A stretch of 64,000 nucleotides of DNA from CAWHNT01 sp963830775 (GTDB taxonomy: Bacteria; Pseudomonadota; Alphaproteobacteria; Geminicoccales; Geminicoccaceae), in the NCBI GenBank assembly GCA_963830775.1, contig CAWHNT010000026.1, forward strand, positions 84,862 to 148,861. Reading direction: 5' to 3'. Positions 37,183 through 47,379 of the stretch are shown in pieces. Numbering within the stretch: the first letter of the stretch is position 1; every line of letters begins with the position of its first letter. Both the position numbers and the translations under genes were made by a program. A model generated the notes under the pieces. The model worked only from the letters and a program-made list of their open reading frames with translations, was not told the DNA's origin and made no database searches.

Positions 37183-38913
37183 CCAATACCGTTGACTTAA
37201 GGCTTTTCAGGCTGTGGGCGCGCCTTTCTGAAGCTTTGGCGCGAGCGAGCCACCCACTGATGAAACGCGCCCGGGCTCAGGCTGTGGCGCTCGCAATAAG
37301 CGGTGCGCGACAAGCTGCTGGCACGCCAGGAGCGGACGTGCTCCAGCCAGAACGGGCGCTGGCCGGCCGGCGCTGAGGCCTTTCCCGGCTGGTGCCTCTT
37401 TGGTCCATTCTTGGGTGCCGCGATCGGCGGTGAACCCTGATCCGCTGGCGAGTTGGCGGGGGTGACGATGCGGATGTGCTCCTCATAGTGGAACACTTGG
37501 CCGGGCGGCGGCGCGGCGCGGGCCTTGGTCGGGAAGCTGCTCATCTTGCGCTTGACTACGCGCGGGTTGTGACGCCCACGGCTGCGCTCGGCGGGCACGG
37601 CAATGATCTCGATCAGGATCAGCTCATACATGCGGCGCCGCCGGCGAGGGGGAAAACGCGGCATGGAAGGGCAGATGCCGACGGACGATCCGCACCGTGT
37701 GGAGGAAGGACAGGGTATCGGGATCACAGCCGGCCTGGCGGCTGGCTTCGTGCATCAGGCGGCGCAGGGCGAAGTGCGCCAGCAGCAGGCCGTAGAGCTC
37801 CTGCTCGGCGAGGTCCGCCCGCCGGCTGCGCAGCATCAGCCGCTCTCCGGGCAGGCTCACCTTGAACTCGGCGAAGGTGCCCTCGCTCTCCCAGCGCTCG
37901 TGATAAAGGGCGGCCAGCTCGGTCGCCGGTGCCGTATCGGGCTCGAGCAGGGTGGTGACCAGCCGGTAAAGCGGCTCCGCCCCCGGCACACCGTCCAGGG
38001 CGTAGTCGATGACCCGCACCGTCACCCCATCCTGGTCATGGCGTCGGTGCTTGGGCGAGGCGTAGAGGCGGCTCAGATAGGAGCCGTCCGGCAGCCGCTC
38101 GCGGCACGGCAGCACCTGGTTCCTGCGCAGCCGCCAGAGCAGGTCGGCACCGGTGGCCGTGGCCGTGCGCCACAGCTCGAAGCCGACAAACGCGCGATCG
38201 GCCAGGCACAGCATGCCCGGTGTCAGGTGCTGCAGAAGCTCCGGTGCCAGCCGGACCTCGCTGGCCTCATAGCGGTCGACCGCAACCGCAAAGATCGCGT
38301 GCGTGCCGGTCTCGGTCAGTGTCAGAAGGCGCAGCTGGGGGAAGCTGCTCTCACCCCGTGAGGCAGGCGGACGGCCAAAGCGCTGCTCCAGAGCCGGCGT
38401 GTCGGGCAGGTCGATGGTGGTGCCGTCCAGGCTCACCAGCCGACGGCCCTGATACCAGGCACCGGGCGTGTCGGCCGCGGCAAGCGGGGAGGCCACGCGC
38501 GCGAACAACGCCTTGAGCGGCTCGGCCCCGAGCCGGGCCCGCGCCTTGGTGATCGCCGACTTGTCGGCCAGTGCTACGTCCGCTCCCCGCAGGCGCAGCC
38601 AGCGCACGCCCTCAAGCAGGCAGCGCAGCACCTCGCCGTAGGAAGCCTGGGCATAGAGGGCCAGGGCCATGACGTAGTAGACCACCAGCCGTGCCGGCAG
38701 CTGCCGCTGGCGCCGGCTCTGCCGGCCGGTCTCGCCGAGCACGGCATCGATCATCCCAGCCGGAACGGTGGCCGTCAGCACGCCCAAGGTGACGTGATCG
38801 CTGAGGCGCGTGCCGTTCGGCAGACGAGCCGGGGTTCGCGCCATCGCTGCTGCCTCCACCTTCCAGACAGATACAAGCAGCAGACATCGTTCTGGCTAAG
38901 TCAACGGTATTGG
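37183..38913 (-). mobile_element. IS4-family element with perfect target duplication
   Basis: Exact 17-bp inverted repeats: CCAATACCGTTGACTTA at 37183-37199 and its reverse complement at 38897-38913. The octamer GGCTAGGT is duplicated precisely on both sides (37175-37182 and 38914-38921). The element is 1,731 bp. Perfect repeats and duplication indicate a recent insertion. It abuts the left part of serine-recombinase element C. Confidence 0.93.
37197..38859 (-). pseudogene. IS4-family transposase with a TnpA-like C-terminal extension, one frame change
   Basis: The first ~400 residues (38859-37660) are a full IS4 catalytic domain: LVSLDGTTIDLPDTP, LCLADRAFVGFELW and YHERWESEGTFAEFKVSLPG (Y-x2-R-W-x2-E). 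Near 37650 a +1 change (TTTTCCCCC run) moves to RRRRRMYELILIEIIAVPAE ... NPRVVKRKMSSFPTK, the normal C-terminus of this group. The same frame continues into FWLEHVRSWRASSLSRTAYC ERHSLSPGAFHQWV, which resembles the helix-turn-helix of IS66 accessory protein TnpA, before stopping two bases inside the left repeat. Because the element ends are pristine, the shift may be a sequencing error. Confidence 0.8.
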
Positions 38914-38933
38914 GGCTAGGTCGAGCCCAACCG

Positions 38934-39290
38934 GACCGGCAAACGCCAAACCGGCTCACGACCGCACTATTTCGATCACGGGGTCATTCTGCCCATATCG
39001 GGCAGGAGGTCGTGGTTCACTACCGCTGGCATCCGCTGCACGGGCGCCGCGTCCGGCGGCACTACAGCGAGGATCGTCTCGCCGGTCGCTTCGTGCACGT
39101 CGAGGTGGCGCCCGGCGTGGTCACGGTCATCGCGGCGTGGATGCTCGACCCGGTCGCCTGCGCCGGGATGGAGCTCGGCCCGCCGCGCGTGTCGGTGTCG
39201 GCGCTGGCTGACCTGCAACCAGCTGCTGATCGAGCGTGGTTCCAGGCGATGCTCCAGGGGCGGTTCGAACATCGCCCAGGAGGAGCATCA
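38934..39290 (+). pseudogene. DUF5372-like accessory gene of serine-recombinase element C, frameshifted
   Basis: The frame encodes VVHYRWHPLHGRRVRRHYSE, then LAGRFVHVEVAPGVVTVIAA and GPPRVSVSALADL. A WHPLxGRxxxV start followed by a short beta-rich domain occurs in small proteins encoded directly upstream of large serine recombinases in rhizobial and related transposons. I link it to the DUF5372 type from memory of that arrangement. A shift near 39220 (CAACCAGCTG) breaks the C-terminus. No clear start codon remains, since the IS4 insertion lies just upstream. Confidence 0.5.
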
Positions 39291-39475
39291 TGGCGAACCC
39301 GCCCAGACCGGCACCGCCATCCACGACACCTCGCCAGCTGAGCATGGCGCTGGACTCCGCGAGGCTGCGGGGGATGAGCGCAGCCGAGCGCGCCGCGGCT
39401 GTGGCACGGCTGGCCGATCTCCTGATGGAGGCCGCCGGCCTCGTTGCGGGGAAGCGTGACGATGACCGGCGCTGA
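39290..39475 (+). CDS. Small protein preceding the serine recombinase of element C
   Basis: A 61-residue protein starting at ATG 39290 with AGGAGC 4 nt upstream. Sequence highlights are RQLSMALDSARLRGMSAAER and AAAVARLADLLMEAAGL. It is alanine-rich and helical with no known motif. Its end overlaps the recombinase start (ATG 39462) by 14 bp, suggesting translational coupling. Element B has a small gene in the same place (47649). Its function is unknown; it may be an accessory factor of the recombinase. Confidence 0.6.
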   Translation: MANPPRPAPPSTTPRQLSMALDSARLRGMSAAERAAAVARLADLLMEAAGLVAGKRDDDRR

Positions 39476-39853
39476 TCCGCTTCCGCCCGCCGTGCTGAAG
39501 CGCAAGGCGGTGGTCTATGTCCGGCAGTCGACGCCAGCACAGGTCGAGACCAACCTCGAGAGCCGGCGTCGGCAGTACGAGCTGGTCGACTTGGCGCGAA
39601 GCCGGGGCTTCCGGGACGTCGAGGTCATCGACGACGATCTCGGCCGCTCCGCGAGCGGCATGGTCGCGCGGCCGGGCTTCGAGCGGCTGGTGGCGTGGCT
39701 CTGCGCCGGCGAGGTCGGGGCCGTGCTGTGCTTCGACGCCTCGCGGCTCGCCCGCAATGGCCGCGACTGGCATCACCTGCTCGAGCTCTGCGGCCTCGTC
39801 GAGGCGCGGGTGATCGACCAGGACGGCGTCTACGATCTGTCATGTTGATGCCC

Positions 39854-41917
39854 TCATTGGGCTGTTGACGGCAGGTAGTCGAGGTGATCGACCAAGCCGG
39901 CCTTCAGCTCCTGAAAGTGGGCGAGGGTGACGTCGGTGTCCGGGAACAGGAGGCGACCGCTGGCGGCATCGCGGGCGATGGCGATGGTCCCGTTGCGAAT
40001 GCGTCGCTCGAGCCAGTCACGGGACACCCGCAGCCGCCGGGCCAGTTCGGCCATGGTCAACCACCCCGGAACATGCCGCGGATGCGCCCGGCGCCAGTCG
40101 CGCAGCACACGATGCTGATGGCGGACATGGCGCACCGTGTCCGCGGAAACATGGTCGCAGCGGGCCGAGCGGTACCCCTCCCGGGTCAGTTGCGCGGCGA
40201 TGGTGGCGTCGTCCGCCCCCTGGCGCGCCAACGCGAGCAGCCGGGCCTCCATCTCGACGCCACGCGCCAGGACCCGATGTGTGTACACCGCGACTTCGAT
40301 CTCGAGCGCGGAGATCTCACCGCCGCGCCAGACGATGCGGATGCTGATCCGGTCGGCCGCCATCCGCCGCAGCACTACTTTGTCGATCAGGCTGCGCAGC
40401 AGCGCCTTCTTGCGCTCGCGCGTCATGTCCGGCTGCCGCCAGAGCGCCGGCAGCTGCGGGCCAAGCGTGAGAAAGCGGGCCCGGTCTTCCGCCGACAGCG
40501 CCTCCGGCTTGGCGCGTGCCGCCCGGTGCCGTGCCAGCGCGTCCTCAGCCTGGCGCAGCTCCCGTAAGGCAAGCTCCCAGCGGCGCTCCAGCTCGGCCGC
40601 TACCAGCCGGTTGTCGGGATCGATGCGGTGGAACTGCCGCTCGGCGAGCGCCGCCTGGTAGCGTAGCCGCTCGACCTGCAGCCTCCCGGCACGATCGAGC
40701 GCCGCCTCTGCCTGGCGCCGGGCGTCATGAGCCTGCGCCCAGGCCTCCAGCTCGGCCGGGGTCACCGCCGCGAAGAACGCGGCCACCACCTCCGCATCGA
40801 TCGGGTCGGCCGGCAGGTGCTGGCACACCGGCTCGCCACGGGTAGCATGCAGGTGGTTGCAGACGTAGCGGTTGCCGGCCTTGTACTGCACGACCATCTT
40901 GTGGCCGCACTGTCCGCACCAGACGATACCCTGCAGCAGGGCAGCGCCGTCACGCGGCACCCCGCGTGTCTTGTTCCGCACGTACTCGGCATAGTTGTCG
41001 CGCAGCATCGCCTGGATCCGCTCGAAGCTGTCCCAGTCGAGGTAGGCGGGGTACTTGCCCTGCACCACGATTTGCCATTCGCTCCTCGGGCAGCGGGTGG
41101 TGACCAGCTTGCCGTTGGCATAGTGCCGGTGGCAGGACCGGGTTCGGCCGTAGACAAAGGCCCCGGCATAGGCCGGGTTCTTGAGGATGCCGCCGAGCAT
41201 GCCGGTGGTCGGCGCCCGCCAAGCTACCTCGCCGAAGCGGTCGCGCCGCGGCACGGTGAGCTGGCGGCTCTTGAAGCTCTTCATCACCCTGGATACCGAG
41301 CCCTGCTCGAGGAAGGTGGTGAAGACCAACGCGATCCGGTCCTGCACCTCCCGGTCGGGATCCTTGGTGACACGGCCGTCGGCATCGCGCTCGAGACCGG
41401 CCGGTAGCGCCAGGCCCAGCTCGCCGCGGGCGGCCTTGCTCAGCAGGCCGGCGGTGAGACGGCCGCGCAGCAGGTGCAGCTCGACCTCGGACATGGTGCC
41501 CTTCAGCCCCAGCAGAAGTCGCCCATTGAGCGATCCCGGATCGTAGACGCCATCCCGATCAGCGATCAGACACGCCCGGTAGCCGCACAGGTCGAGCAAA
41601 GGATACCAATCCGAGCAGTTCCGGGCGAGCCGGGTGACCTCGGAGGACAGGACAATACCGACCTCCCCCAAGGTGACGCGGGCGATCAGCTCCTTGAAGC
41701 CACGACGATGCTCGGCGGCCGCTCCGCTCAGGCCGAGATCGGCGTCGATCACCTCGATGGTGGCCTCCTGCCAGCCGAGCTCGCAAGCGCGCTGGCGGAG
41801 CGCGTACTGCAGGCGCAGGCTCTCCTGGTTGGCCAGCACCTGATGCGGGCTGGACTGACGGATGTAGATCACGGCCTTGCGGGCCAGGTGCCGGGCTGTG
41901 ACGAGTTCCGCGTTCAT
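39854..41917 (-). CDS. Element A large serine recombinase (copy 1), intact
   Basis: A 687-residue large serine recombinase/transposase. The catalytic domain has KAVIYIRQSSPHQVLANQES (nucleophile serine in RQSS), DADLGLSGAAAEHRRGFKEL, SSEVTRLARNCSDWYPLLDL and DRDGVYDPGS. The recombinase domain has LKNPAYAGAFVYGRTRSCHR. The zinc ribbon is CGQCGHKM ... CNHLHATRGEPVCQHLP. A coiled coil (about 400-480) and a C-terminal helix-turn-helix (MAELARRLRVSRDWLERRI) follow. It starts at ATG 41917, overlapping the stop of the small upstream gene. It differs from copy 2 at about four residues (for example Gln/His at residue 50). It presumably catalyses integration at the VYDP-coding site (inference from the junctions). 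Confidence 0.93.
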   Translation of the reverse strand: MNAELVTARHLARKAVIYIRQSSPHQVLANQESLRLQYALRQRACELGWQEATIEVIDADLGLSGAAAEHRRGFKELIARVTLGEVGIVLSSEVTRLARNCSDWYPLLDLCGYRACLIADRDGVYDPGSLNGRLLLGLKGTMSEVELHLLRGRLTAGLLSKAARGELGLALPAGLERDADGRVTKDPDREVQDRIALVFTTFLEQGSVSRVMKSFKSRQLTVPRRDRFGEVAWRAPTTGMLGGILKNPAYAGAFVYGRTRSCHRHYANGKLVTTRCPRSEWQIVVQGKYPAYLDWDSFERIQAMLRDNYAEYVRNKTRGVPRDGAALLQGIVWCGQCGHKMVVQYKAGNRYVCNHLHATRGEPVCQHLPADPIDAEVVAAFFAAVTPAELEAWAQAHDARRQAEAALDRAGRLQVERLRYQAALAERQFHRIDPDNRLVAAELERRWELALRELRQAEDALARHRAARAKPEALSAEDRARFLTLGPQLPALWRQPDMTRERKKALLRSLIDKVVLRRMAADRISIRIVWRGGEISALEIEVAVYTHRVLARGVEMEARLLALARQGADDATIAAQLTREGYRSARCDHVSADTVRHVRHQHRVLRDWRRAHPRHVPGWLTMAELARRLRVSRDWLERRIRNGTIAIARDAASGRLLFPDTDVTLAHFQELKAGLVDHLDYLPSTAQ

Positions 41918-42189
41918 GGCTCACCTCCGGGCGGGCGGTGGCGACGGGCGCGGCGCGAGGTCGGCTTGGGGCCCAGCGTGGTCAGGCGCCCCGGATCAGG
42001 CGGTTCGTCCCGGGTGGCGAGGCGGACCAGCTCCTGGATGGCGTGGAGCGTGAGCTTGCTCGCGGGTATGCTCGGTGCAGCCGGCCGCAGGCTCGTCGCC
42101 TCGATCGGGATCTTCAGCATGATGTCGCCTTGGTAGGCAACCTGGGCGCAGCTGCCCGGGCCGGGTGCGCTTGCCAGCGAGACGAGCAC
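41914..42189 (-). CDS. Element A small upstream protein (copy 1)
   Basis: About 91 residues from a GTG at 42189; no ATG is available upstream, and the conserved reading (VTVTDPAHPLYGRTFVLVSL) extends further 5', so translation may begin earlier at a non-standard codon. The HPLYGRTFxLVS motif resembles the HPLHGRR start of the DUF5372-like gene of element C, suggesting a common accessory protein. It ends PPGGEP with TGA overlapping the recombinase ATG (ATGA). The function is unknown. Confidence 0.6.
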   Translation of the reverse strand: MLVSLASAPGPGSCAQVAYQGDIMLKIPIEATSLRPAAPSIPASKLTLHAIQELVRLATRDEPPDPGRLTTLGPKPTSRRARRHRPPGGEP

Positions 42190-44839
42190 GAACGTCCGCC
42201 CATAGAGCGGATGCGCCGGATCGGTGACCGTTACCTGCTCGGGCCGAGCATTCCTCGGCCGGATAGGGGTATCGAGAAGTGGGATCGTACGACCCCTGCC
42301 GGCCGAACGACCGGCTGCTGCTGGGCATGAAGGGCAGCATCAGCGAGTTCGAGCTCGGCATCCTGCGCGCCCGCATGCTCGACGCCGCCCGCGCCAAGGC
42401 GCGGCGGGGCGAGCTGCGGATCGGCGTGCCGCTCGGCTACGCCTGGCACCGCGAGGCCGGGCTCGGCCTCGATCCGGACCTGCGGGTGCAGGAGGCGGTG
42501 CGCCTGGTCTTCGCGCGGTTCCGGCGAGCTCGGCAGCGCGCGCCAGGTCCTGCTGTCTCTGACGCGCCGACGGCGTCGCATTTCCCGCGGCCCTCCGACG
42601 GCAAGCAGCATGGCCAGCTTCGAATGGACGCCCATCCGCTACCGCAACGTCATCTCCGTGCTGAAGAACCCGTTCTACGCCGGGGCCTACGCGTATGGCA
42701 AAAGCGAGAAGCGCACCGCGGTCGTGGATGGCCATCTCCGCCGGAGCTACGGCCACGGCAGGCCGCTTGAGCGGTGGGAGGTCCTGATCAAGGATCACCA
42801 CGAGGGCTACATCGAATGGGCGGAGTCCGAGCGGAACCAGGCGGCGCTGGCGGCCAACGCCTACGGCAAGCGCGGCGGCGCGAAGTCGGGGCGCGGCGGA
42901 CGCGCGCTGCTGGCCGGGCTGATCGGCCTGCGGGCGCTGCGGCCGGCGCCTGCCGGTCGTCTACGCCGGGCGCGGCCCCCGACGGCCGGTGTACCGCTGC
43001 GACCGCCCGAACCTGATGCTCGGCCTGCCGCGCTGCCTGGGGTTCGGCGGCGGCCGCATCGACGCCGCCGTCGCGGCGGAGTTGCTGCGGGCGCTGGAGC
43101 CGATGGCGATCGAGGCGGCGCGGGAGGCGGAGCGTCTCCACATGGAGAGCTGAGAAGGAGCGGCTCCGCATCCTCGATCTCGAGCTGCAGCAAGCCCGCT
43201 ACGAGGCCTCGCTCGCGGAGCGCCGCTAGCGGCCTGCGACCCGGAGAACCGGCTCATCGCCGCGCAGCTGGAGCGGAACTGGGAGGCGGCGCTGCAGCGG
43301 GTCGCCGCGTGCCAGGCGCGGCTCGACGCCGTGCGAGGCGCCCGATCCGCCGCGGCCGCGCGCCGGACTTCACCGGCCTCGCCGAGGACCTCTCCGCCGC
43401 CTGGAACGCGCCGGCCACCACCATGCGCACCCGCCAGCGCCTCGCTGCGCGCCTTGGTCACGGACATCGTCGCCGATGTCGACGAGGAAACGCGCGAGGT
43501 CGTCCTGGTGATCCACTGGAAGGGCGGCCGGCACTCGGAACTGCGCGTCAGGAAGCCCAGGACCGGCGAGCACGGCTGCAACACGCCCGAGGCGGCGCTG
43601 GCGGTGATGCGCAGCATGGCGACGCGGTGGTCCGACGAGGACATCGCCGCGTCGCTCAACCGGATGGGCATGCGCACCGGCCAGGGGAAGTCCTGGACGG
43701 CCAAGCGCGTCAGCTCGCTGCGCCGCGTCCACGGCATGCACGCCTACCGCTCCGCCGAGAAGGGCGGCGAGTGGCTGACCATGTCGGAGGCCGCGGCGGC
43801 GCTCGGCGTCACGCAACCACGTCGTCCGCCGCCTGATCAAGGACGGCGCTCTGGCCGCGGAGCAGGTCGTGCCCGGCGCGCCGTACCAGATCAAGGCCGC
43901 GGACCTGCGCGAGAGCGCACGTCACAGACGGCGCTGGCGCGGCGGAATGCGTCCGCATCGCAGCGACCGCCGAAAACTGAACTCCCAATCTTTCCAGGCT
44001 GTTGAACGAAGAGGGGTGCAATGAGCGGGCCGTATCACGATCGGCCTGATGGCCCGCTCGACCGTGTTCGTGTCCAGCTCGAGCCGGCCGTCGTCGAGGA
44101 ACAGCACCAGCCCCTGCCAGTGGCTCAGGGCGTAGCGGATCGCCTCGGCCAGGTCGGAGCTTGCCCGAGACCCGCGCCAGCTGCGCCGCGAGCCAGGCGA
44201 ACAGGTCCTCGACGATCGGCTTGCTCCGCTCCTGCCGGACCGCGCGCCGCTCCTCGGCTGGGCGGCCGCGGATCTCGGCCTCGATGGCGTAGAGCGCGCC
44301 GATCCGCCGCAGCGCCTCCGCGGCCATCGGCGAGCCCGTGGACCTGGTCGATCTCGAAGAAGCCCCTTCGGCAATGCGCCCAGCAGAAGGCGAGCTTGAT
44401 CGCGCCCGGCGGGCGGTCCGCCAGCAGGCTCTTGAAGCCGCAGTAGCCGTCCACCTGCAGGATGCCCTGGAACTCGGCCAGGTGCGCGGCCGGATGCTCG
44501 CCCTTGCGGTCCTCGGCGTAGAGGTAGACCACCGCCGGCGGGGTGCTCGCCGCCCCAGGGCCGGTCGTCGAGGGCGTAGCCCCACAAGCGCCCGGTCTTG
44601 GTCCGGCCCCGGCCGGGGTCGAGCACCGGCAGCGGCGTGTCGTCGGCGAAGATCCGGGTCGAGCTCATGACGTGCCGGTGCAAGAGGCGCCACAGCGGCT
44701 CCAGCCACCAGCAGGCCCGGCCCACCCAGTCGCACAAGGTGGAGCGGTCGAGCTCGATCCCTTGCCGGGCGAAGATCTGGCTCTGGCGATAGAGCGGCAG
44801 TCGAGTAGCGCGGGGGAGTTTCACCCCCGCGCTCTCCCA

Positions 44840-44873
44840 GAACCGTACGTGAACCTCTCGGCTCATACGGCTC
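44840..44873 (-). ncRNA. Group II intron domain V
   Basis: The 34-nt minus-strand hairpin begins GAGCCGTATGAGCC, has a GAGA tetraloop, and closes GGTTCA-CG-TACGGTTC. The basal stem GAGCCGTA/TACGGTTC contains the AGC catalytic triad, there is a two-nucleotide bulge (CG), and the upper stem TGAGCC/GGTTCA is capped by a GNRA loop. These are the diagnostic features. The GC-rich hairpin just 3' (44806-44835, GCGCGGGGG ... CCCCCGCGC) is domain VI, with a candidate branch-point A eight bases from the intron end. Confidence 0.9.
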
Positions 44874-46127
44874 CCAGTGTCCGGCCGGCCGCATACAGAA
44901 GCTTCCAGTGCGCGAAGAGCCCCGGTGAAGTCCTGATCACGCGCGCGAGCCAGTCTCGTGCCCTCTTCGGCCGCTGCCGTAGGGACTTGAACTTGCGTCG
45001 CGCCCATTTGATCAGGTGGAAGTCAATCCGGCGCAGGCTTGCCAGCAGCGCCGACTTGTAGAAGTGGCCGTAGTAGCCGATCCAGCCTCGGATGTATCGC
45101 GCCGAACATCCGGGCAAGATCATCGAGGGCCTTGTCGGTCCGGTTCTGGAGGCCCCAGCGCCGGATGCTTCGGCGGATCTCCTTCAGCAGCCTTGTCGGC
45201 CGCCGCCGGCAGGAACGAGACGCCGTACTCCCCGCCGCGCCATGCCGCCAGTCTCGGCCGGAACGTGTAGCCGAGAAAGTCGAACGTCGACGTCGGGATG
45301 GTCCCGCCCCGGTTGGTGTCCTTGCAGTAGACGATCCTCGTCTTCTGCGGATGGAGCACCAGCCGGCACGCCGCCAAGACGCTCCTCAAGCGCCGCCCGC
45401 AAGGCTTCGGCCTCCTCACGCGTCCGACAGTGGCAGATGGCGTCATCCGCGTACCGCTCGAAGGGAACAGCGGGGCAGCGTGCGGGCCATCCACATGTCG
45501 AACGCATAGTGCAGGAACAGGTTGGCGAGGATCGGGCTGACCACGCCACCCTGGGGCGTCCCTGCCTCGCGAGGCTCGATCGTGCCATCTTCCCGCTGCA
45601 TCGGCGCCTTCAGCCACCGTTCGACATAGAGCCGCACCCAAAGGCAATCGGTGTGTCGCCGAACCGCCCGCAGCAGCAGCTCATGGTCGATGCTGTCGAA
45701 GAACGCCTTGATGTCGATGTCGAGCACCCAGTCGTACCGCCAGCAGCGCTGGCGCGCCGTGCGCACGGCATCGATCGCCGACCGGCCAGGTCGGTAGCCA
45801 GTAGGAGCTCGCGTGGAACACCGGTTCCAGGCGAGGCTCCAGGTACCGACGGACAACCTCCTGCGCGACGCGGTCCGCCACCGTGGGGATGCCCAACGGG
45901 CGCGTGCCGCCGCTCGCCTTGGGGATGTCCACCCGCCGCACCGGCGGAGGGAAGTAGCTCCCCGAGGACAGCCGGTTCCAGAGCTTGTAGAGGTTGTCGG
46001 CGAGGCCGGCCTCGAACTCCGCAATCGACTGCCCGTCCACTCCGGCCGCCCCTTGGTTCGCCTTCACCTTCTTGAAGGCTTCCCAGACTTCCCGCTTCGG
46101 GATGTCGAACGGCTTCGCCCCGGTCAT
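44863..46127 (-). pseudogene. ltrA: Group II intron reverse transcriptase/maturase, frameshifted
   Basis: From ATG 46127: AFKKVKANQGAAGVDGQSIA, RVDIPKASGGTRPLGIPTVA and DRVAQEVVRRYLEPRLEPVF (RT0-RT2). Then, one frame over, WVLDIDIKAFFDSIDHELLL (RT3), GTPQGGVVSPILANLFLHYA (RT4) and FERYADDAI with the catalytic YADD (RT5). Further shifts lead to TSTFDFLGYTFRPRLA (RT7) and a maturase-domain end with IRGWIGYYGHFYKSALLASL. At least four frame changes separate these pieces. All catalytic blocks remain recognisable, so decay is recent or partly artefactual. Confidence 0.85.
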
Positions 46128-47379
46128 GCGGCTCCTCCCGTCACCGGTTGGCCGCAGGCCAGGGCAGGACACCGCAGCCCCTTCGGTCCAGCCCCATTAC
46201 AAGGCCTTCCACCCTACTACGGGCTGCTCCGCCCCTGTGCCTCGCATCGGTACGCTGGTCCTCGCGGGGGCCACCCGCTCGAACGTCTCCCTTGGCATCG
46301 AGGCGACAGGTTCTCCCGTTCCGTACGAGAGCCTGATCCGGCTTCACGCCGCCTTCAAGCCGGGTGCCGCTCGGGCCGGTCTCCAGGGCTCCGCCCGAGC
46401 TGATCCCAGGGCGACCACCACCCCTGGTTTTGACATCGTCGATACGATTTCGGCCGGTCATCAGCGGTTCGCTTGCGCTCGTCTCTCCGGATCACACCTG
46501 ACGGGATCACGTCCCGCCGTTTCCTGCAACGCTCACCACGGCCGCTCTTGACGTCCGCAGCTTGCAGCGGTTTGGCGCCAGCTCCTGATCGCCGACGCCG
46601 AGGGGCCCACCCTCATCTCTCGTACAGCTCCACACCTCCTTCGCTGTTGGTGTGTTCGGGACACACGGTGATCAGAGAACTTGGCCACCAGCACGTGCGC
46701 GAGCAGGGCCTCGGTCGCCATCCCGCCGGTGATCGGCCGCTCCGGGTGCGGGGGCCTGCACCACCGCCTCCTCGCAGGCCCGGCAGCCGTAGCGGGGTCG
46801 GCGGATCACCTTCACCCGCAGCTGGGCGGGGACGATGTCGAGCATCTCGCTCGTGTCCTCGCCGATCGACGTGCAAGGCCCCGCCGCAGCAGGGGCAGCT
46901 CTTGTCCTCGACGTCGACCAGGACCTCGACCCGCGGCAGGTGCGCCGGCAAGGCGCCCAGGTTGCGTCGCCGAACCCGGGGCGGCCGAGGGGTGCTGTTC
47001 CTCGCAGCCACCTCCTCCTGCGCCGCCTCGGCGGCCGCCGCGGTCTGCTCGAGGTCCTCCAGGCCGAGCTGGAGCTGGTCGGGGTCGAGCCGCTCCGAGC
47101 GCCGGCCGAACTGCCCGCGCTGCAGCTGCCGGATCAAGAGCCGCAGCTTCTCGATCTCGGCTTGTGCCGCGTCGTGCTCGTCACGAACGGGTCGCGCTCA
47201 GCCAGAGCAGTATCATGCTCGGCCTGCAGCGATACGAGCGAAGCATTCTGCTGCGGCGATGACTTCCGTCATCTGCTGCAGATGCTGCAGCAGCCGATCG
47301 GGATCACGTGGAAGATCATCCAGCGCCAGCGACATGGCGCTATTCTATTGGCCGAAAGCCCAGAAAGCCAGCACTTCCG

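Larger units (their letters stand above)
39831..42289 (-). mobile_element. Element A, copy 1: serine-recombinase element inserted in a recombinase gene (reverse orientation)
   Basis: A 2,457-bp unit bounded by TA dinucleotides at 39831-39832 and 42288-42289. The left junction is GGCGTC-TA-CGATCTGTCATG and the right is GTGGGATCG-TA-CGACCCCTGCC. Its interior is almost identical to element A copy 2 (48190-50649), in inverted orientation. Removing it and one TA restores GGCGTCTACGACCCCTGC, i.e. Gly-Val-Tyr-Asp-Pro-Cys, of the host recombinase. It contains the small gene and the 687-residue recombinase on the minus strand. Confidence 0.9.
39462..43950 (+). pseudogene. Large serine recombinase of element C, interrupted by element A and frameshifted
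   Basis: The N-terminal catalytic domain (39462-39832) is intact: AVVYVRQSTPAQVETNLESR with the catalytic serine in RQS, then DDLGRSASGMVARPGFERL, FDASRLARNGRDWHHLLELC and DQDGVYD. Element A copy 1 is inserted at the Tyr-Asp codons. The gene resumes at 42288 with YDPCRPNDRLLLGMKGSISE FELGILRARM, LGYAWHREAGLGLDPDLRVQ and, after several indels, the recombinase and zinc-ribbon regions (LKNPFYAGAYAYGKSEKRTA). The tail is WTAKRVSSLRRVHGMHAYRS and a helix-turn-helix ALGVT. At least six frame changes follow 42500, so the C-terminal half was already decaying or is badly sequenced. Confidence 0.85.
44800..46666 (-). mobile_element. Group II intron inserted in IS66 tnpC
   Basis: The minus-strand intron begins GTGTGTCCCG at 46666 (GUGYG-type 5' end) and ends ...CTCGAC at 44800 (AY 3' end). 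Joining the exons gives CAC C|TG CCG CTC TAT, restoring His-Leu-Pro-Leu-Tyr of TnpC. Positions 46173-46660 hold the 5' RNA domains without a gene. The intron-encoded reverse transcriptase lies at 44863-46127, followed by domains V and VI. The total is 1,867 nt. It would splice as RNA out of the IS66 transcript if its maturase were supplied; its own is frameshifted here. Confidence 0.9.
43975..47335 (-). pseudogene. tnpC: IS66 transposase TnpC, split by a group II intron, frameshifted, 3' truncated
   Basis: From ATG 47335 the N-terminal coiled coil (LLQHLQQMTEVIAA; LLIRQLQRGQFGRRSERLDP) is followed by a zinc-binding segment CPCCGGALHV and CRACEEAVVQ in shifted frames, to VLVAKFSDH at 46667. 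The group II intron occupies 46666-44800. The second exon resumes LPLYRQSQIFARQGIELDRS, ADDTPLPVLDPGRGRTKTGR (catalytic Asp), DGYCGFKSLL, ALSHWQGLVLFLDDGRLELD and TVERAIRPIVI. The frame then leaves the family at about 44020, so the last ~40 residues are missing. Several single-base shifts are present. It belongs with TnpB and TnpA at 47.4-53.0 kb. Confidence 0.85.

Noticed and set aside
44806..44835. Strong GC hairpin that could be read as a transcription terminator
   Set aside because: It lies immediately 3' of group II domain V and in front of the intron 3' end, so it is domain VI.
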